The notes: generated from the sequence alone by a model not told the origin. A stretch of DNA of 64,000 nucleotides from Aliitabrizicola sp041905595 (GCA_041905595.1 JAYRKT010000014.1:36875-100874); one strand, 5' to 3'; counted from the stretch's first letter, positions 26,510 to 36,335 are shown. A program made the numbers and translations.

Positions 26510-27873
26510 CAGGTCTTGTCCTTCTTCGCGGCCTTCACGGCGCGGAGCTTCTCCATCAGGCGAACGGCAAACCCGTCCTTGTTCACCTGCCGCGCCCGGC
26601 CGACCGCCAAGGCACCCGCCGGAACGTCACCGGTGATGACCGAGCCGCTGGCCGTCATCGCCTCGTCCCCGACGCGAACGGGGGCCACCAGCATCGTGTC
26701 CGAGCCAATGAAAGCGCGCTTCCCGATCACGGTGCGGTGCTTCATCACCCCGTCGTAGTTGCAGGTCACGGTGCCCGCGCCGATGTTGGTCTGCTCGCCC
26801 ACCTCGGCATCGCCGAGATAGGTCAGGTGGCCGACCTTCACGCCTTCGTCGAGGATGGCGTTCTTGATCTCGACGAAGTTGCCGACATGCACGTCCTCGG
26901 CCAGTTCGGCGCCCGGCCGCAGGCGGGCGAAGGGGCCGACCTGGGCCCCGCGCGAGATGTGGCAGCCCTCGAGATGGCAGAAACCCTTGACCTCGGCCCC
27001 GCTTTCGATGGTCACGCCCGGCCCGAACAGCACGTTCGGCCCGACGATCGCATCGCGGCCCACGACCGTATCCAGCGCGAAGAACACCGTCTCGGGCGCG
27101 GTCAGCGTCACGCCGTTCTCCAGCGCCTCGGCGCGGGCGCGGGCCTGGAAGGCCGCTTCGGCCTCGGCCAGTTGGGCGCGGGTATTCACACCCATCGTCT
27201 CGGCCTCGTCGCAGACCACGACACCCGCCGACAGGCCGCGCTTGCGGGCCAGTTCCACGACGTCGGTCAGGTAGTATTCCCCGGCTGCATTGGCGTTGCC
27301 CACCTCGGCGACCAACTGGAACAACAGCTTCGCCTCGGCGCAGATCACGCCGGAGTTGCACAGGGTGATCTCGCGTTCGGCGGCGGTCGCGTCCTTGAAC
27401 TCGACGATGCGGTCAAGCTCCTCTTCCCGGGTCACCAGCCGCCCGTAGCGGCCCGGATCCCGGGCTTCGAAGCCCAGCACCACGACGGCATGGCGGGCGC
27501 GGGCGTCCAGCATCGCCTGCAAGGTTTCCTCGCGGATGAAAGGCGTATCGCCATAAAGCACGATCGCATCGCCCGACGCCTGGGACAGAAGCGGCGCAGC
27601 CTGCGCTACCGCGTGCGCCGTACCAAGCTGCGGCTCCTGCACGACCACATCGACAGTCTCGTCGTACGCGCGGGCCGAGGCCGCCACCTCGTCGGCGCCA
27701 TGTCCGGCAACCACGACGATCCGCGAAGGTTCGAGCGCCAGACCGGCCCGAAGCGCATGATGCAGCAGCGGCGCGGCGGCGACCTTGTGCAGGACCTTCG
27801 GCAGGTCGGAGTTCATGCGGGTTCCCTGCCCCGCCGCCAGCACGATCAACGAAACGCTTGATGAGTTGGGCAT
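26509..27873 (-). CDS. glmU: Bifunctional UDP-GlcNAc pyrophosphorylase / GlcN-1-P acetyltransferase
   Basis: GlmU acetylates glucosamine-1-phosphate and then transfers UMP, giving UDP-GlcNAc for peptidoglycan and lipid A. It is 454 residues. The N-terminal uridylyltransferase domain has LAAGQGTRMNSDLPKVLHK, and the C-terminal left-handed beta-helix has the repeat-rich segment ending NYDGVMKHRTVIGKRAFIGS. It is first in the operon glmU-glmS-alkD-like, divergent from gph. Confidence 0.96.
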   Translation of the reverse strand: MPNSSSVSLIVLAAGQGTRMNSDLPKVLHKVAAAPLLHHALRAGLALEPSRIVVVAGHGADEVAASARAYDETVDVVVQEPQLGTAHAVAQAAPLLSQASGDAIVLYGDTPFIREETLQAMLDARARHAVVVLGFEARDPGRYGRLVTREEELDRIVEFKDATAAEREITLCNSGVICAEAKLLFQLVAEVGNANAAGEYYLTDVVELARKRGLSAGVVVCDEAETMGVNTRAQLAEAEAAFQARARAEALENGVTLTAPETVFFALDTVVGRDAIVGPNVLFGPGVTIESGAEVKGFCHLEGCHISRGAQVGPFARLRPGAELAEDVHVGNFVEIKNAILDEGVKVGHLTYLGDAEVGEQTNIGAGTVTCNYDGVMKHRTVIGKRAFIGSDTMLVAPVRVGDEAMTASGSVITGDVPAGALAVGRARQVNKDGFAVRLMEKLRAVKAAKKDKT

Positions 27874-27958
27874 GGAACCCCTTTCCTTCGATCGGCCCCC
27901 GTTTTATCCGGGACGGGCGGGGCCGCAAGACCCCTGACTTCACGCAAGGTTACAGCAG

Positions 27959-28621
27959 ATGCGCACGGTGGTCTTCGATCTGGATGGAACGCTGGCCGAT
28001 ACCAGTGCCGATCTTCTGGCCGCCGCCAATGCCTGTTTCCGCGACCTCGGCCATGGCGACATGCTGGACCAGCGGGATGCGCTGACCGCTTTCCACGGCG
28101 GGCGGGCGATGCTGCGGCTTGGCTTCAAACGTCTGGGGACACCGGATGAGGCGCTGGTCGACGCGCAGTATCCGCGGCTCCTCTCCGCCTATGCCGACGC
28201 AATCGACACCCATACCCGCCTCTACCCCGGCGCCGTCGAAGCGGTGGAGCGGCTGCGCTCGGCCGGCTATGCCACCGCGATCTGCACCAACAAGCCCGAG
28301 GCGCTGGCCGAGGTGCTGATGCAGCGCCTTGGTGTCCGCGGCCTGTTCGGCTCGCTGGTGGGCGCCGACACGCTGCCCGTTCGCAAGCCCGACCCCGCGC
28401 CGCTGAACCTCGCCCTGTCGCGGGTCGGAGGCCGCGCCGACCGGGCGATCCTGATCGGCGACACCGACACCGACCGCCAGACCGGGCGCAATGCCGGCGT
28501 GCCCGTCGCGCTTGTCACCTTCGGCCCCGAGGGGCGCGACGTGGCGCGGCTGGAACCCGAGGCGCTGCTCGACCATTTCGACGATCTCCACGGTCTGGCC
28601 TTGCGGATGCTTCCGGCCTAA
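27959..28621 (+). CDS. gph: Phosphoglycolate phosphatase (HAD family)
   Basis: This hydrolase of 220 residues removes phosphate from 2-phosphoglycolate, formed by DNA repair and by Rubisco oxygenation. HAD motif I is DLDGTLADTSADL at the N-terminus, motif II is in ICTNKPEAL, and the Lys is in RKPDPAPL. The aspartate motif IV is IGDTDTDRQTG. The start ATG lies 85 nt from the divergent glmU. The substrate assignment rests on the family pattern. Confidence 0.85.
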   Translation: MRTVVFDLDGTLADTSADLLAAANACFRDLGHGDMLDQRDALTAFHGGRAMLRLGFKRLGTPDEALVDAQYPRLLSAYADAIDTHTRLYPGAVEAVERLRSAGYATAICTNKPEALAEVLMQRLGVRGLFGSLVGADTLPVRKPDPAPLNLALSRVGGRADRAILIGDTDTDRQTGRNAGVPVALVTFGPEGRDVARLEPEALLDHFDDLHGLALRMLPA

Positions 28622-28653
28622 GGGCTCCGATCCGCCTGCTACCGAGTTCGCGG

Positions 28654-28682
28654 TTGACAGATTGTCGCAGGCCCCCTAGCGT
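28654..28682 (+). promoter_or_regulatory. Putative promoter of the MFS-aminotransferase gene pair
   Basis: A perfect -35 TTGACA is followed after 17 bp by TAGCGT, 30 bp before the MFS start codon. Confidence 0.5.
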
Positions 28683-28711
28683 CCCGGCGCGAACATTACC
28701 GGAACATATTC

Positions 28712-29947
28712 ATGTCTGCCTCACCCGCCTCGTCCCATGCGGTGGTCTTTGCCCTTATCACCGTATTCCTCGACATGGTGGGCTTCGGCATCATCATGCC
28801 CATCCTGCCGCGCCTGATCGAAGAGGTCGGGCATATGGACCTCGCCGCCGCCTCGATCATCGGCGGCTGGATGTTCGTGGCCTTCTCGCTGGCGCAATTC
28901 GTCTTCAGTCCGCTGATGGGCAACCTGTCCGACCGCTACGGGCGGCGGCCGCTTCTGCTGCTGGCGATCTTCGGGCTGGGCCTCGACTTCCTGTTCTGCG
29001 CGCTGGCGCCGAACCTCAGCTGGCTCTTCGTCGGGCGGGTGCTGGCCGGGGTTTGCGGATCGTCCTACGTCATCGCCAACGCCTATATCGCCGACGTGAC
29101 CCCGCCCGAGGGCCGGGCGCGGGCCTTCGGCCTGATGGGCGCGGCCTTTGGCGTGGGCTTTGTGCTGGGTCCGGCAATCGGCGGGCTGCTGGGCGAGTTC
29201 GGGGCGCGGGTGCCGTTCTTCGTCGCCGCGGCGATCTCGGGGCTGAATTTCCTCTACGGCTGGTTCGTTCTGCCCGAGACCCTGACGCCGGACAAGCGCC
29301 GGGCCTTCGAGTGGCGCCGGGCCAACCCCTTCGGCGCCTTGCTGATCTTCCGCCGCTATGCCGGAGTGCTGCCCCTCCTTGGTGTGCTGACGGTGTTCTT
29401 CTTCGCCTCGTCGGTCTATCCGGCGGTCTGGGCTTTCTGGGGCATCGCCAAGTTCGGCTGGAGCGCAGCGATGGTCGGGCTGACGCTCGCCGCATTCGGA
29501 ATCGTAACGGCGGTCTTCCAGGGCGTGCTGACCGGCCCGGCGGTGGCGCGGCTCGGCGAATGGCGGGTGGCACTGATCGGCCTTGTCGCGGCAGTCGCTG
29601 CGGCGGCCGGATACGGTCTTGTCACCTCGCTGGCCGGCGTTTTGGTCCTTCTGATGATCCACGGGCCCGAGGGTTTCGTCCATCCGATGCTGACGGCGCT
29701 GATGTCGAAAGCCGTGCCGGACGATGCGCAGGGCGAGTTACAGGGCGGAATTTCAGCGGTGACGAACCTGGCCATGCTTGGCGGGACCTTGACCTTTGCG
29801 CAGGTCTTCGGTCGGTTCATGGCTGACGACTCATCCTACCGGTCGCCCGATGTCGCCTTCAACCTTGCCGCGGTCCTGCTTGTCGTGACCCTCGGCCTGT
29901 TCCTGGCCATCGTCCGGCGGCCGGCTGCGGAGGCCAGGGAGGCCTGA
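28712..29947 (+). CDS. MFS transporter, TetA-like
   Basis: The 411-residue protein has 12 predicted membrane helices and belongs to the drug:H+ antiporter type that includes TetA. The motif A loop GNLSDRYGRRPLLL lies after helix 2, and GPAIGGLLGEFG follows the motif C position. It is followed after 3 nt by the aminotransferase gene, so they form an operon. The substrate could be an antibiotic or a metabolite; no specific residues decide it. Confidence 0.88.
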   Translation: MSASPASSHAVVFALITVFLDMVGFGIIMPILPRLIEEVGHMDLAAASIIGGWMFVAFSLAQFVFSPLMGNLSDRYGRRPLLLLAIFGLGLDFLFCALAPNLSWLFVGRVLAGVCGSSYVIANAYIADVTPPEGRARAFGLMGAAFGVGFVLGPAIGGLLGEFGARVPFFVAAAISGLNFLYGWFVLPETLTPDKRRAFEWRRANPFGALLIFRRYAGVLPLLGVLTVFFFASSVYPAVWAFWGIAKFGWSAAMVGLTLAAFGIVTAVFQGVLTGPAVARLGEWRVALIGLVAAVAAAAGYGLVTSLAGVLVLLMIHGPEGFVHPMLTALMSKAVPDDAQGELQGGISAVTNLAMLGGTLTFAQVFGRFMADDSSYRSPDVAFNLAAVLLVVTLGLFLAIVRRPAAEAREA

Positions 29948-29950
29948 TCC

Positions 29951-31186
29951 ATGCCCGAGGTGTTTACCGGCAGTTTCACCCAGCAGGAACCGATCCCCGA
30001 GGAAGGCATCGCGGCCGCGCTGGCGGTGCTGCGCCACGGGCGGTTGCACCGCTACAACACCGCGCCCGGCGAAATCGCCGAGGCGGCAGCCCTGGAGGAA
30101 GAATTTGCCGCGCTGACCGGGGCGAAATACTGCCTGGCCGTCGCATCGGGTGGCTCGGCGATGACTACGGCGCTTCGGGCAGCGGGGGTGAGGCCCGGCG
30201 ATCCGGTCCTGTCGAACGGATTTACCCTAGCCCCGGTGCCCGGTGCCATCGCGGCGGTCGGCGGCAAACCCGTCTTCGTCGAGGTGACGGAAGACCTGAC
30301 GATCGACCTGGACGACATCGCGCCGAAAGCGCGCGCCAGTGGGGCGAAGGTGCTGCTCCTGTCGCATATGCGCGGGCATCTCTGCGACATGGACCGGCTG
30401 ATGGAGATCGCGCGCGCCGAGGGCCTGACGGTGATCGAGGATTGCGCGCATACGATGGGCGCTACCTGGCGCGGCGTTCCTTCCGGGCGGCATGGTCTGA
30501 TGGGCTGCTATTCGACCCAGACCTACAAGCACGCCAATTCCGGCGAGGGCGGGCTGCTGATCTCGGACGATGCGCAGGCCATGGCGCGGGCGATCCTGCT
30601 CTCGGGCAGCTACATGCTTTACGCCCGCCACCGCGCCGCCCCGCCGCCCGAGGTGTTCGAGGGCGTCCGGCTGGACACCCCCAATATCTCGTCGCGGATG
30701 GACAACCTGCGCGCGGCGATCCTGCGGCCACAACTGAAGACGCTGGCCGAGCGGGTGGCGCGATGGGAGGTGCTTTACCGGACGCTCGAGACCGGCCTGG
30801 AGCATACGCCCGGCCTTCGCCTGATCCGCCGGCCGGCGGAGGAGCATTTCGTCGGCTCCTCGTTCCAGTTCCTCCTGCCCGACTGGACGCCTGAGCAGAT
30901 CCGCGCGTTGATCGCCCGGTCTGCGGCGCGCGGGGTCGAGATGAAATGGTTCGGCGCCCCCGAGCCCGTAGCCTTTACCTCGCGCTACGAACACTGGCGC
31001 TATGCCGATCCGGCCCCCCTGCCCCGCACCGACCGGGTGCTGGCCGGCCTGATCGACATGCGCCTGCCGCTGACCTTCACCCCTGACGATGCGGCCCAGA
31101 TCGCCCGCATCCTGCGCGAGGAAGTGCTGGCGGTCGGACAGGGCGCGCCGCTCGACCTGCCAGCCGAGGTGCCGCTGGCGGACTGA
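29951..31186 (+). CDS. DegT/DnrJ/EryC1/StrS-type PLP aminotransferase
   Basis: The 411-residue protein is a fold-type I PLP enzyme of the sugar-aminotransferase family. ASGGSAMTTALRAAG forms the phosphate-binding turn, VIEDCAHTMG contains the PLP-ring Asp, and the catalytic Lys is in QTYKHANSGEGG at about residue 193. No nucleotide-sugar enzymes are nearby; the partner is the MFS transporter 3 nt upstream. The substrate is unknown; a small amino compound or an amino sugar are both possible. Confidence 0.82.
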   Translation: MPEVFTGSFTQQEPIPEEGIAAALAVLRHGRLHRYNTAPGEIAEAAALEEEFAALTGAKYCLAVASGGSAMTTALRAAGVRPGDPVLSNGFTLAPVPGAIAAVGGKPVFVEVTEDLTIDLDDIAPKARASGAKVLLLSHMRGHLCDMDRLMEIARAEGLTVIEDCAHTMGATWRGVPSGRHGLMGCYSTQTYKHANSGEGGLLISDDAQAMARAILLSGSYMLYARHRAAPPPEVFEGVRLDTPNISSRMDNLRAAILRPQLKTLAERVARWEVLYRTLETGLEHTPGLRLIRRPAEEHFVGSSFQFLLPDWTPEQIRALIARSAARGVEMKWFGAPEPVAFTSRYEHWRYADPAPLPRTDRVLAGLIDMRLPLTFTPDDAAQIARILREEVLAVGQGAPLDLPAEVPLAD

Positions 31187-31239
31187 GACGCGACGCAGCG
31201 TCGCTTGCCGCTGGCGCAGTTGCGGCCTAAATCCTGTGC

Positions 31240-32250
31240 ATGACCGTCACCGTCCCCCTCATCGACCCGTTCCAGCGCCCGATCAGCTATCTGCGCGTCT
31301 CGGTCACGGACCGTTGCGATTTCCGCTGCGTCTACTGCATGGCCGAAAACATGACCTTCCTGCCGAAGGCCGACCTGCTGACGCTTGAGGAACTCGACCG
31401 CATGTGCTCGGCCTTCATCCGGCTCGGGGTCGAGAAGCTGCGCATTACCGGCGGCGAGCCGCTGGTGCGCAAGGGGATCATGACGTTCTTCAATGCCATG
31501 ATCCGCCATCTGGAAAGCGGCGCGCTGAAGGAATTGACGGTCACGACCAACGGCTCGCAACTCCGCCGCTATGCAAGCGAGCTGGCGACAGCCGGGGTCA
31601 GGCGCATCAACGTCTCTCTCGACACGCTCGAGGCCGAAAAGTTCGCCCGGATCACCCGGTGGGGCCGGCTGGCGCAGGTGCTGGATGGGATCGAGGCCGC
31701 GCGGGCTGCGGGCCTTCGGGTCAAGATCAACGTCGTCGCGCTCAAAGGCGTGAACGAGGACGAGCTTTTTCCGATCGTCGACTGGTGCGCGCGCGAGGGG
31801 CATGACCTGACCTTCATCGAGGTCATGCCAATGGGCGACATGGGAGCCGAGGACCGGCTGGGCCAGTACTGGCCGCTGAGCGACCTGCGGCGACAGCTGT
31901 CCGAACGCTTCACCCTCACCGATCTGGCCGAGCGCACCGGCGGCCCGGCGCGCTATGTGCGGCTCGAGGAAACCGGCCAGAAGATCGGCTTCATCACGCC
32001 CTTGACCCACAATTTCTGCGAAAGCTGCAACCGGGTGCGGCTGACCTGCACGGGCGAGCTTTTCATGTGCCTCGGGCAAGAGGACATGGCCGACCTGCGC
32101 GCGCCGCTGCGGGCGAGCCCCGACGATGCTGTCCTCGACCAGGCGATCCGCGCCGCCATCGCCCGCAAGCCCAAGGGCCACGATTTCGACTATTCGCGCC
32201 AATCGGTCGCCGGGCAGATGTCCCGCCACATGAGCCATACCGGCGGCTGA
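31240..32250 (+). CDS. moaA: GTP 3',8-cyclase (molybdenum cofactor synthesis)
   Basis: MoaA is a radical-SAM enzyme that starts molybdopterin synthesis from GTP. It is 336 residues. The radical-SAM cluster motif DRCDFRCVYC gives Cys26, Cys30 and Cys33, followed by ITGGEPLVRKG. The C-terminal second cluster uses NFCESCNRVRLTCTG and a Cys in ELFMC. The terminal Gly-Gly tail is present. No other moa gene is near, and the next gene on the opposite strand ends only 6 nt away. Confidence 0.95.
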   Translation: MTVTVPLIDPFQRPISYLRVSVTDRCDFRCVYCMAENMTFLPKADLLTLEELDRMCSAFIRLGVEKLRITGGEPLVRKGIMTFFNAMIRHLESGALKELTVTTNGSQLRRYASELATAGVRRINVSLDTLEAEKFARITRWGRLAQVLDGIEAARAAGLRVKINVVALKGVNEDELFPIVDWCAREGHDLTFIEVMPMGDMGAEDRLGQYWPLSDLRRQLSERFTLTDLAERTGGPARYVRLEETGQKIGFITPLTHNFCESCNRVRLTCTGELFMCLGQEDMADLRAPLRASPDDAVLDQAIRAAIARKPKGHDFDYSRQSVAGQMSRHMSHTGG

Positions 32251-32256
32251 CGGCGG

Positions 32257-33429
32257 TCATTCCCCAATGGTTTCCAGCACGACCGCTGCGGCCTCGGCCT
32301 CGGCCGGCGTTCCCACATACTTGAACTTGACAATGCGCGGCTTCAGCAGCGCGATTGCGTCCGGACCATTTGGCAGGTCGGCGATATCGGCAAGAATCCA
32401 CAGCGCGTCGACCCGCGCCTCTTCATCCTCACCCTCAAGCGCCGCGGGGATGTACCAGAGTGCGGGGCCGGGATCTTCGTAGATCATCGCATAGGCCCAG
32501 CAGACCGCGAGGTTTTCCCGGACCGGCAGGCCGGAAAACGTCATCGCCAGAAGCTGCATGCGTTCCCGCCCCTCCGGATCCCCGATCTTGACTGCGGCAA
32601 CAGCCAGTTTCACGCGCGCTTCCCGCGCGATGGTTTCAGCACTGGCGCGCCCAAGTGTAAGCTCTTCGGCGTCCTTCAACCGCTCGGGCGACATGTCCGC
32701 AGTCAGTGCATCGACGACGCAGGGCATCGCTTCGCGGGCGACCGCCCCGATCTCACCCAGCACGAACGAGGTGACGTTGAGGTTCCAGGTGCCTTCGGTT
32801 TCCAGTTCCTCGCTGTCCAGGAGTATCCGGCAGAATGCCGGCATCGAGCTTGTCCCGATCATGGCAAGCGCCCAGGCATAATCCTCGCGCGGTAGCCAGT
32901 AGGGATTGGCTGTCATCAGGTGTTCAAGTCCCCCGATCGCCGCCGGAAAGGCTGGACCCAGTCGAATGATGTCCGGTCCGGCACTGTCGCAGTCGTGACC
33001 AGTGCAGCTTTTCATCAGCCTCATCAGACGGTCTTTCTCCCACGCGAGGCCGCTTCCCCATGAAGAGAGAACCCTGAGGGCGATTTCGTCCTCGGCCTGC
33101 CGGATCTCGTCCAGAGTCATGGCAGCTGCAAACCCCCTGCGTACGGCCAGGATCCGCTGCCAATCGTCCTCAGGACCTTCCATGAACCTCAGCGAGAATT
33201 CGACATAGGCCGCCAAGGCGGACTGTTCGTCACCGGTATCGTCAACGAGTTCCACCGCTCCCGCAGACCCTGCCTTTTCCGGCAAGACAGGCGGAAATTC
33301 CGGTCTCCAGCGAGCCCATGAAACACCGGTTTCGACCGCCTCCGGTTTAGCATTGGCTCCAACGTCCGCCGACACTGCCGCCGCACACAACACCGCAGCC
33401 ACGATCGAGATTGCAGCCAGACGGCCCAT
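32257..33429 (-). CDS. Exported hypothetical protein, HEAT-like helical
   Basis: The 390-residue protein has an N-terminal signal-like segment (LAAISIVAAVLCAAAVSA), so it is probably periplasmic. The rest is helical, with cysteines in SCTGHDCDS and in MPAFCRIL, and the end has alternating segments such as ARVDALWILADIADLPNG that look like HEAT or Armadillo repeats. I recognise no named family. It stands alone, convergent with moaA. Confidence 0.7.
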   Translation of the reverse strand: MGRLAAISIVAAVLCAAAVSADVGANAKPEAVETGVSWARWRPEFPPVLPEKAGSAGAVELVDDTGDEQSALAAYVEFSLRFMEGPEDDWQRILAVRRGFAAAMTLDEIRQAEDEIALRVLSSWGSGLAWEKDRLMRLMKSCTGHDCDSAGPDIIRLGPAFPAAIGGLEHLMTANPYWLPREDYAWALAMIGTSSMPAFCRILLDSEELETEGTWNLNVTSFVLGEIGAVAREAMPCVVDALTADMSPERLKDAEELTLGRASAETIAREARVKLAVAAVKIGDPEGRERMQLLAMTFSGLPVRENLAVCWAYAMIYEDPGPALWYIPAALEGEDEEARVDALWILADIADLPNGPDAIALLKPRIVKFKYVGTPAEAEAAAVVLETIGE

Positions 33430-33646
33430 CCATCGATCCTCCCCCTGCGACCGATGTTAGCGGTCCCTTCGTCACAGTCGTTGATCTGTGACAAGGTGGC
33501 GCGAGGAGAAGGTGGGACCTGCGGCGACCGCTCCTAACGGTGGCATATGAAGTCAAGTCGGCAGCAAGGAGTGCTGCTAGAAGCGGGCCGTCGCCCCCGC
33601 GGCCGATACCCGGCCCGCCGCGACTGAAACGTCTGGAGATTAAGAC

Positions 33647-34138
33647 ATGAAACGTATCATTGCCCCCGTGCTGGCAACGCTGGCCCTTTCGACCCCGATT
33701 TACGCGCTGGATCTGGTGCCTTTCGGGACCTCGGGCGCCTGGCAGGTTTTCTCCGACCCCAACCATGGCAACAACTGCGTCGCTCAGGTGCAGTATGACG
33801 ACGGCAGCTTCCTGCGGCTCGGCTTCCTCGACAAGGGAACCCGGACCTCGATCGTGAGCTTCTCGCCCGCATGGAAGGAGTTCAAGCTGGATCACAAGTA
33901 CGAAGTCGCCTACCAGGTCGACGACGCCGCGGCCATCATCGCTCCGGCGAAGGGCATCCAGGTCGACACCATGCCGGGCGTCGAGATGCAGTTCGACACG
34001 GGAGACCTGTTCGGCACGCTGGTGACCGGCAAGGTGCTGACCTTCATCGCCAACGGCAATACCGTCGTCCAGCAGTCGCTCGACGGAAGCGCCGACGCGA
34101 TCGAGATGGCGACCGCCTGCGAAGCCGGCGTGAACTGA
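33647..34138 (+). CDS. Exported hypothetical protein
   Basis: The 163-residue protein has a clear signal peptide (MKRIIAPVLATLALSTPIYA). The mature part is mainly beta-like, with two Cys (NNCVAQV and TACEAGVN) that may form a disulfide. GGAG lies about 9 nt before the ATG. It has its own terminator after the stop. No family recognised; a periplasmic role is inferred from the signal only. Confidence 0.75.
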   Translation: MKRIIAPVLATLALSTPIYALDLVPFGTSGAWQVFSDPNHGNNCVAQVQYDDGSFLRLGFLDKGTRTSIVSFSPAWKEFKLDHKYEVAYQVDDAAAIIAPAKGIQVDTMPGVEMQFDTGDLFGTLVTGKVLTFIANGNTVVQQSLDGSADAIEMATACEAGVN

Positions 34139-34155
34139 GCGGCCGATTTCCGACA

Positions 34156-34193
34156 GCCGCGCCCGCCCCTTGCGGGCGCGGCTTAACTTTTTG
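34156..34193 (+). terminator. Intrinsic terminator after the 163-residue exported protein
   Basis: GCCGCGCCCGC pairs perfectly with GCGGGCGCGGC around a 5-nt loop and is followed by TTAACTTTTT. Confidence 0.88.
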
Positions 34194-34310
34194 GCGTGCG
34201 GAGCGAAATTCCCGGCTCGTCCGAGTGGCACTGCACTCGACAAGCGATTGGGAACAGCGGAAACTGCGCCCCAAGGGCCCCGCCGGGCTCATCAGATGAC
34301 GGAGACCGAG

Positions 34311-35048
34311 ATGAAGCCAGCATTTCTACTTGCCACGGCTGCGTTTTTCGCCGGAACGGCAGCGGCCAGCGCCCAGGACTGGCACTATGACCTCACGCTG
34401 TACGCCTGGGTGCCCGGCCTCAGCGCGACCACCGACACGCCTTACGGGTCGGTCTCCAGCGACAAGAGCCCGAGCGACACGCTCAGCGCGCTCGACATGG
34501 CGTTCATGGGTCACATTGGCGCACAGAACGGCAAGCTGGGCCTGGTGGGCGACCTGATGTATGCCGATCTCTCCGCTTCGAAGGCGACCCCGTTCGGCAA
34601 GCTGTTCTCCGAAGCGACGTTCGAGACCAAGCTCACGGCAATCAGCGGCTATGCGCTTTACCGCCTGGCCGACGACCCGAAGATCCAGTTCGATGCCGGT
34701 GTTGGTTTCCGCTATTTCGACCTGCAGTTCGACACGACCCTGACCGGCAATATCGCCTCGACTTGGGAGCGCTCGACCAGCAACAGCTGGGTTGATCCTC
34801 TGATCGCTGCCCGCCTGGCCATCCCTGTGAACGACAAGTGGCTGGTCAACGGGTTCGCAGACTGGGGCGGCACCGGCGACAGCGAAACCTGGCAGATCTA
34901 TGCGGGCGTGACCTACAAGATCAACGAAAACTGGTCCACCCAGGCGGGCTGGCGCTACATGAACGTCAACAAGGACGTGGGCGACACCAATGCCAACGCC
35001 GACCTCGACTTGAGCGGCCCGGTCTTCGGGATGACCTACAGCTTCTGA
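34311..35048 (+). CDS. Outer membrane beta-barrel protein
   Basis: The 245-residue protein has a signal peptide (MKPAFLLATAAFFAGTAAASA) and then alternating beta strands, ending with GMTYSF, whose terminal Phe is typical of barrel proteins. GGAG 6 nt before the ATG at 34311 decides this start over a 5-residue longer form. It resembles uncharacterised Rhodobacterales outer membrane proteins. Function unknown; a small porin or structural role are possible. Confidence 0.78.
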   Translation: MKPAFLLATAAFFAGTAAASAQDWHYDLTLYAWVPGLSATTDTPYGSVSSDKSPSDTLSALDMAFMGHIGAQNGKLGLVGDLMYADLSASKATPFGKLFSEATFETKLTAISGYALYRLADDPKIQFDAGVGFRYFDLQFDTTLTGNIASTWERSTSNSWVDPLIAARLAIPVNDKWLVNGFADWGGTGDSETWQIYAGVTYKINENWSTQAGWRYMNVNKDVGDTNANADLDLSGPVFGMTYSF

Positions 35049-35078
35049 TCCCTCTGGGATCGGGCATCACAGAAACGA

Positions 35079-35115
35079 CGAAGCGGCCCCCGCCCTGTGG
35101 GGGCCGCTTCGCTTT
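35079..35115. terminator. Terminator between the barrel protein and the ABC permease gene
   Basis: A perfect 13-bp stem (CGAAGCGGCCCCC with GGGGGCCGCTTCG, 7-nt loop) lies between two convergent genes and can serve both. The following T-run is short. Confidence 0.75.
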
Positions 35116-35123
35116 CCGGAGAC

Positions 35124-36332
35124 CTACTGGTGGCGCAGCGCCTCGATCGGGTCGAGCCGGGCGGCCCGGCGCGCAGGGAAGTAGCCGAAGACCACGCCCA
35201 CCAGCGCCGAGAAGCCGAAGGCCAGAGCCACGACCCCGACCTGCGGCGAGAAGGGTATCGCCATCATCCGCGACGCCACATAGGCCATGGCCAGGCCGCC
35301 CAGAATACCGATCACGCCCCCGAGGATCGACAGCACCACGGCCTCGACCAGGAACTGCATAAGCACCTGTCCAGACTGCGCCCCGATCGCCAGGCGAATC
35401 CCGATTTCTCTCGTCCGCTCGGTCACCGAGACCAGCATGATGTTCATGATGCCGATGCCGCCCACCAGCAGGCTGACCGCCGCCACCGAGGACAGCAGCC
35501 CGGTGAGGACCGCGTTGATCCCTGTCAGCATCGAGGCGATTTCCTTCATGTCGGTGATGCTGAAATTGTCGTCCTGCCCCTCGGCGATCCGCCGCCGCTC
35601 TCGCATCAGGGCCTCGATCTCGCGCTGCGCCGATGTGCTGCTGACCCCTTCGGCCAGCGTCAGGCTGATGCTGCCGACATCATCATTGCCGACAATCCGA
35701 CGCTGCACCGCCCGGATGGGCATCAGGATCGTGTCGTCCTGATCCCGCCCGAAAGACGTAGCCCCCTTGGGCGTAAGAAGCCCGATCACCTCGCAGGACA
35801 GGCCCTTGACGCGGATCGACTGGCCAACCGGGTCGGTGCGGCCGAACAGCTTTTCGCGCACCGTCTCGCCGATCACGCAGTAAAGAACGCCGCTCCGCCC
35901 CTCGGTTTCCGAGAAATTGCGCCCCGTCGCCATCGTCCAGCCGCCTACAGGCACATAACCGGCGGTGGTGCCGGTGACGGTCGTGGTGACGTTGGCATTG
36001 CCGGCCACGGCCGTCACCGAGGCGCTGGTGCTGGGCGCGATCGCCGCCACGGCCGGCAGTTCCGCGAGGGCGTCGGCGTCGCGCAGGGTGAAGGCGCGGG
36101 TTGTGTCGCCTTGCGTTGGCGGGCCCATGACCCGCTTGCCCGGCCGCAGGACCAGCACGTTCGAGCCAAGGCTCTGGACGCTCGACGACACCTGCTGTGA
36201 CGATCCTTGCCCGACGGTCAGCATCGCGATCACTGCCGCCACACCGATCACCACGCCGAGCACGGTCAGGAACGACCGCAGCACGTTGCGGCGGATGGTG
36301 CGGACGGCCAGGCGCAGGGTTTCCCACAGCAT
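35124..36332 (-). CDS. MacB-like ABC transporter permease
   Basis: The 402-residue protein is a MacB/FtsX-type permease: an N-terminal helix (NVLRSFLTVLGVVIGVAAVIA), a large periplasmic domain, and three C-terminal helices including SVTERTREIGIRLAIGAQ. It ends DPIEALRHQ, a typical MacB tail. It is the last gene of the operon adaptor-ATPase-permease. Unlike E. coli MacB the ATPase is a separate chain. The likely role is export of peptides, siderophores or drugs through an outer membrane channel encoded elsewhere. Confidence 0.9.
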   Translation of the reverse strand: MLWETLRLAVRTIRRNVLRSFLTVLGVVIGVAAVIAMLTVGQGSSQQVSSSVQSLGSNVLVLRPGKRVMGPPTQGDTTRAFTLRDADALAELPAVAAIAPSTSASVTAVAGNANVTTTVTGTTAGYVPVGGWTMATGRNFSETEGRSGVLYCVIGETVREKLFGRTDPVGQSIRVKGLSCEVIGLLTPKGATSFGRDQDDTILMPIRAVQRRIVGNDDVGSISLTLAEGVSSTSAQREIEALMRERRRIAEGQDDNFSITDMKEIASMLTGINAVLTGLLSSVAAVSLLVGGIGIMNIMLVSVTERTREIGIRLAIGAQSGQVLMQFLVEAVVLSILGGVIGILGGLAMAYVASRMMAIPFSPQVGVVALAFGFSALVGVVFGYFPARRAARLDPIEALRHQ

Positions 36333-36335
36333 CGG

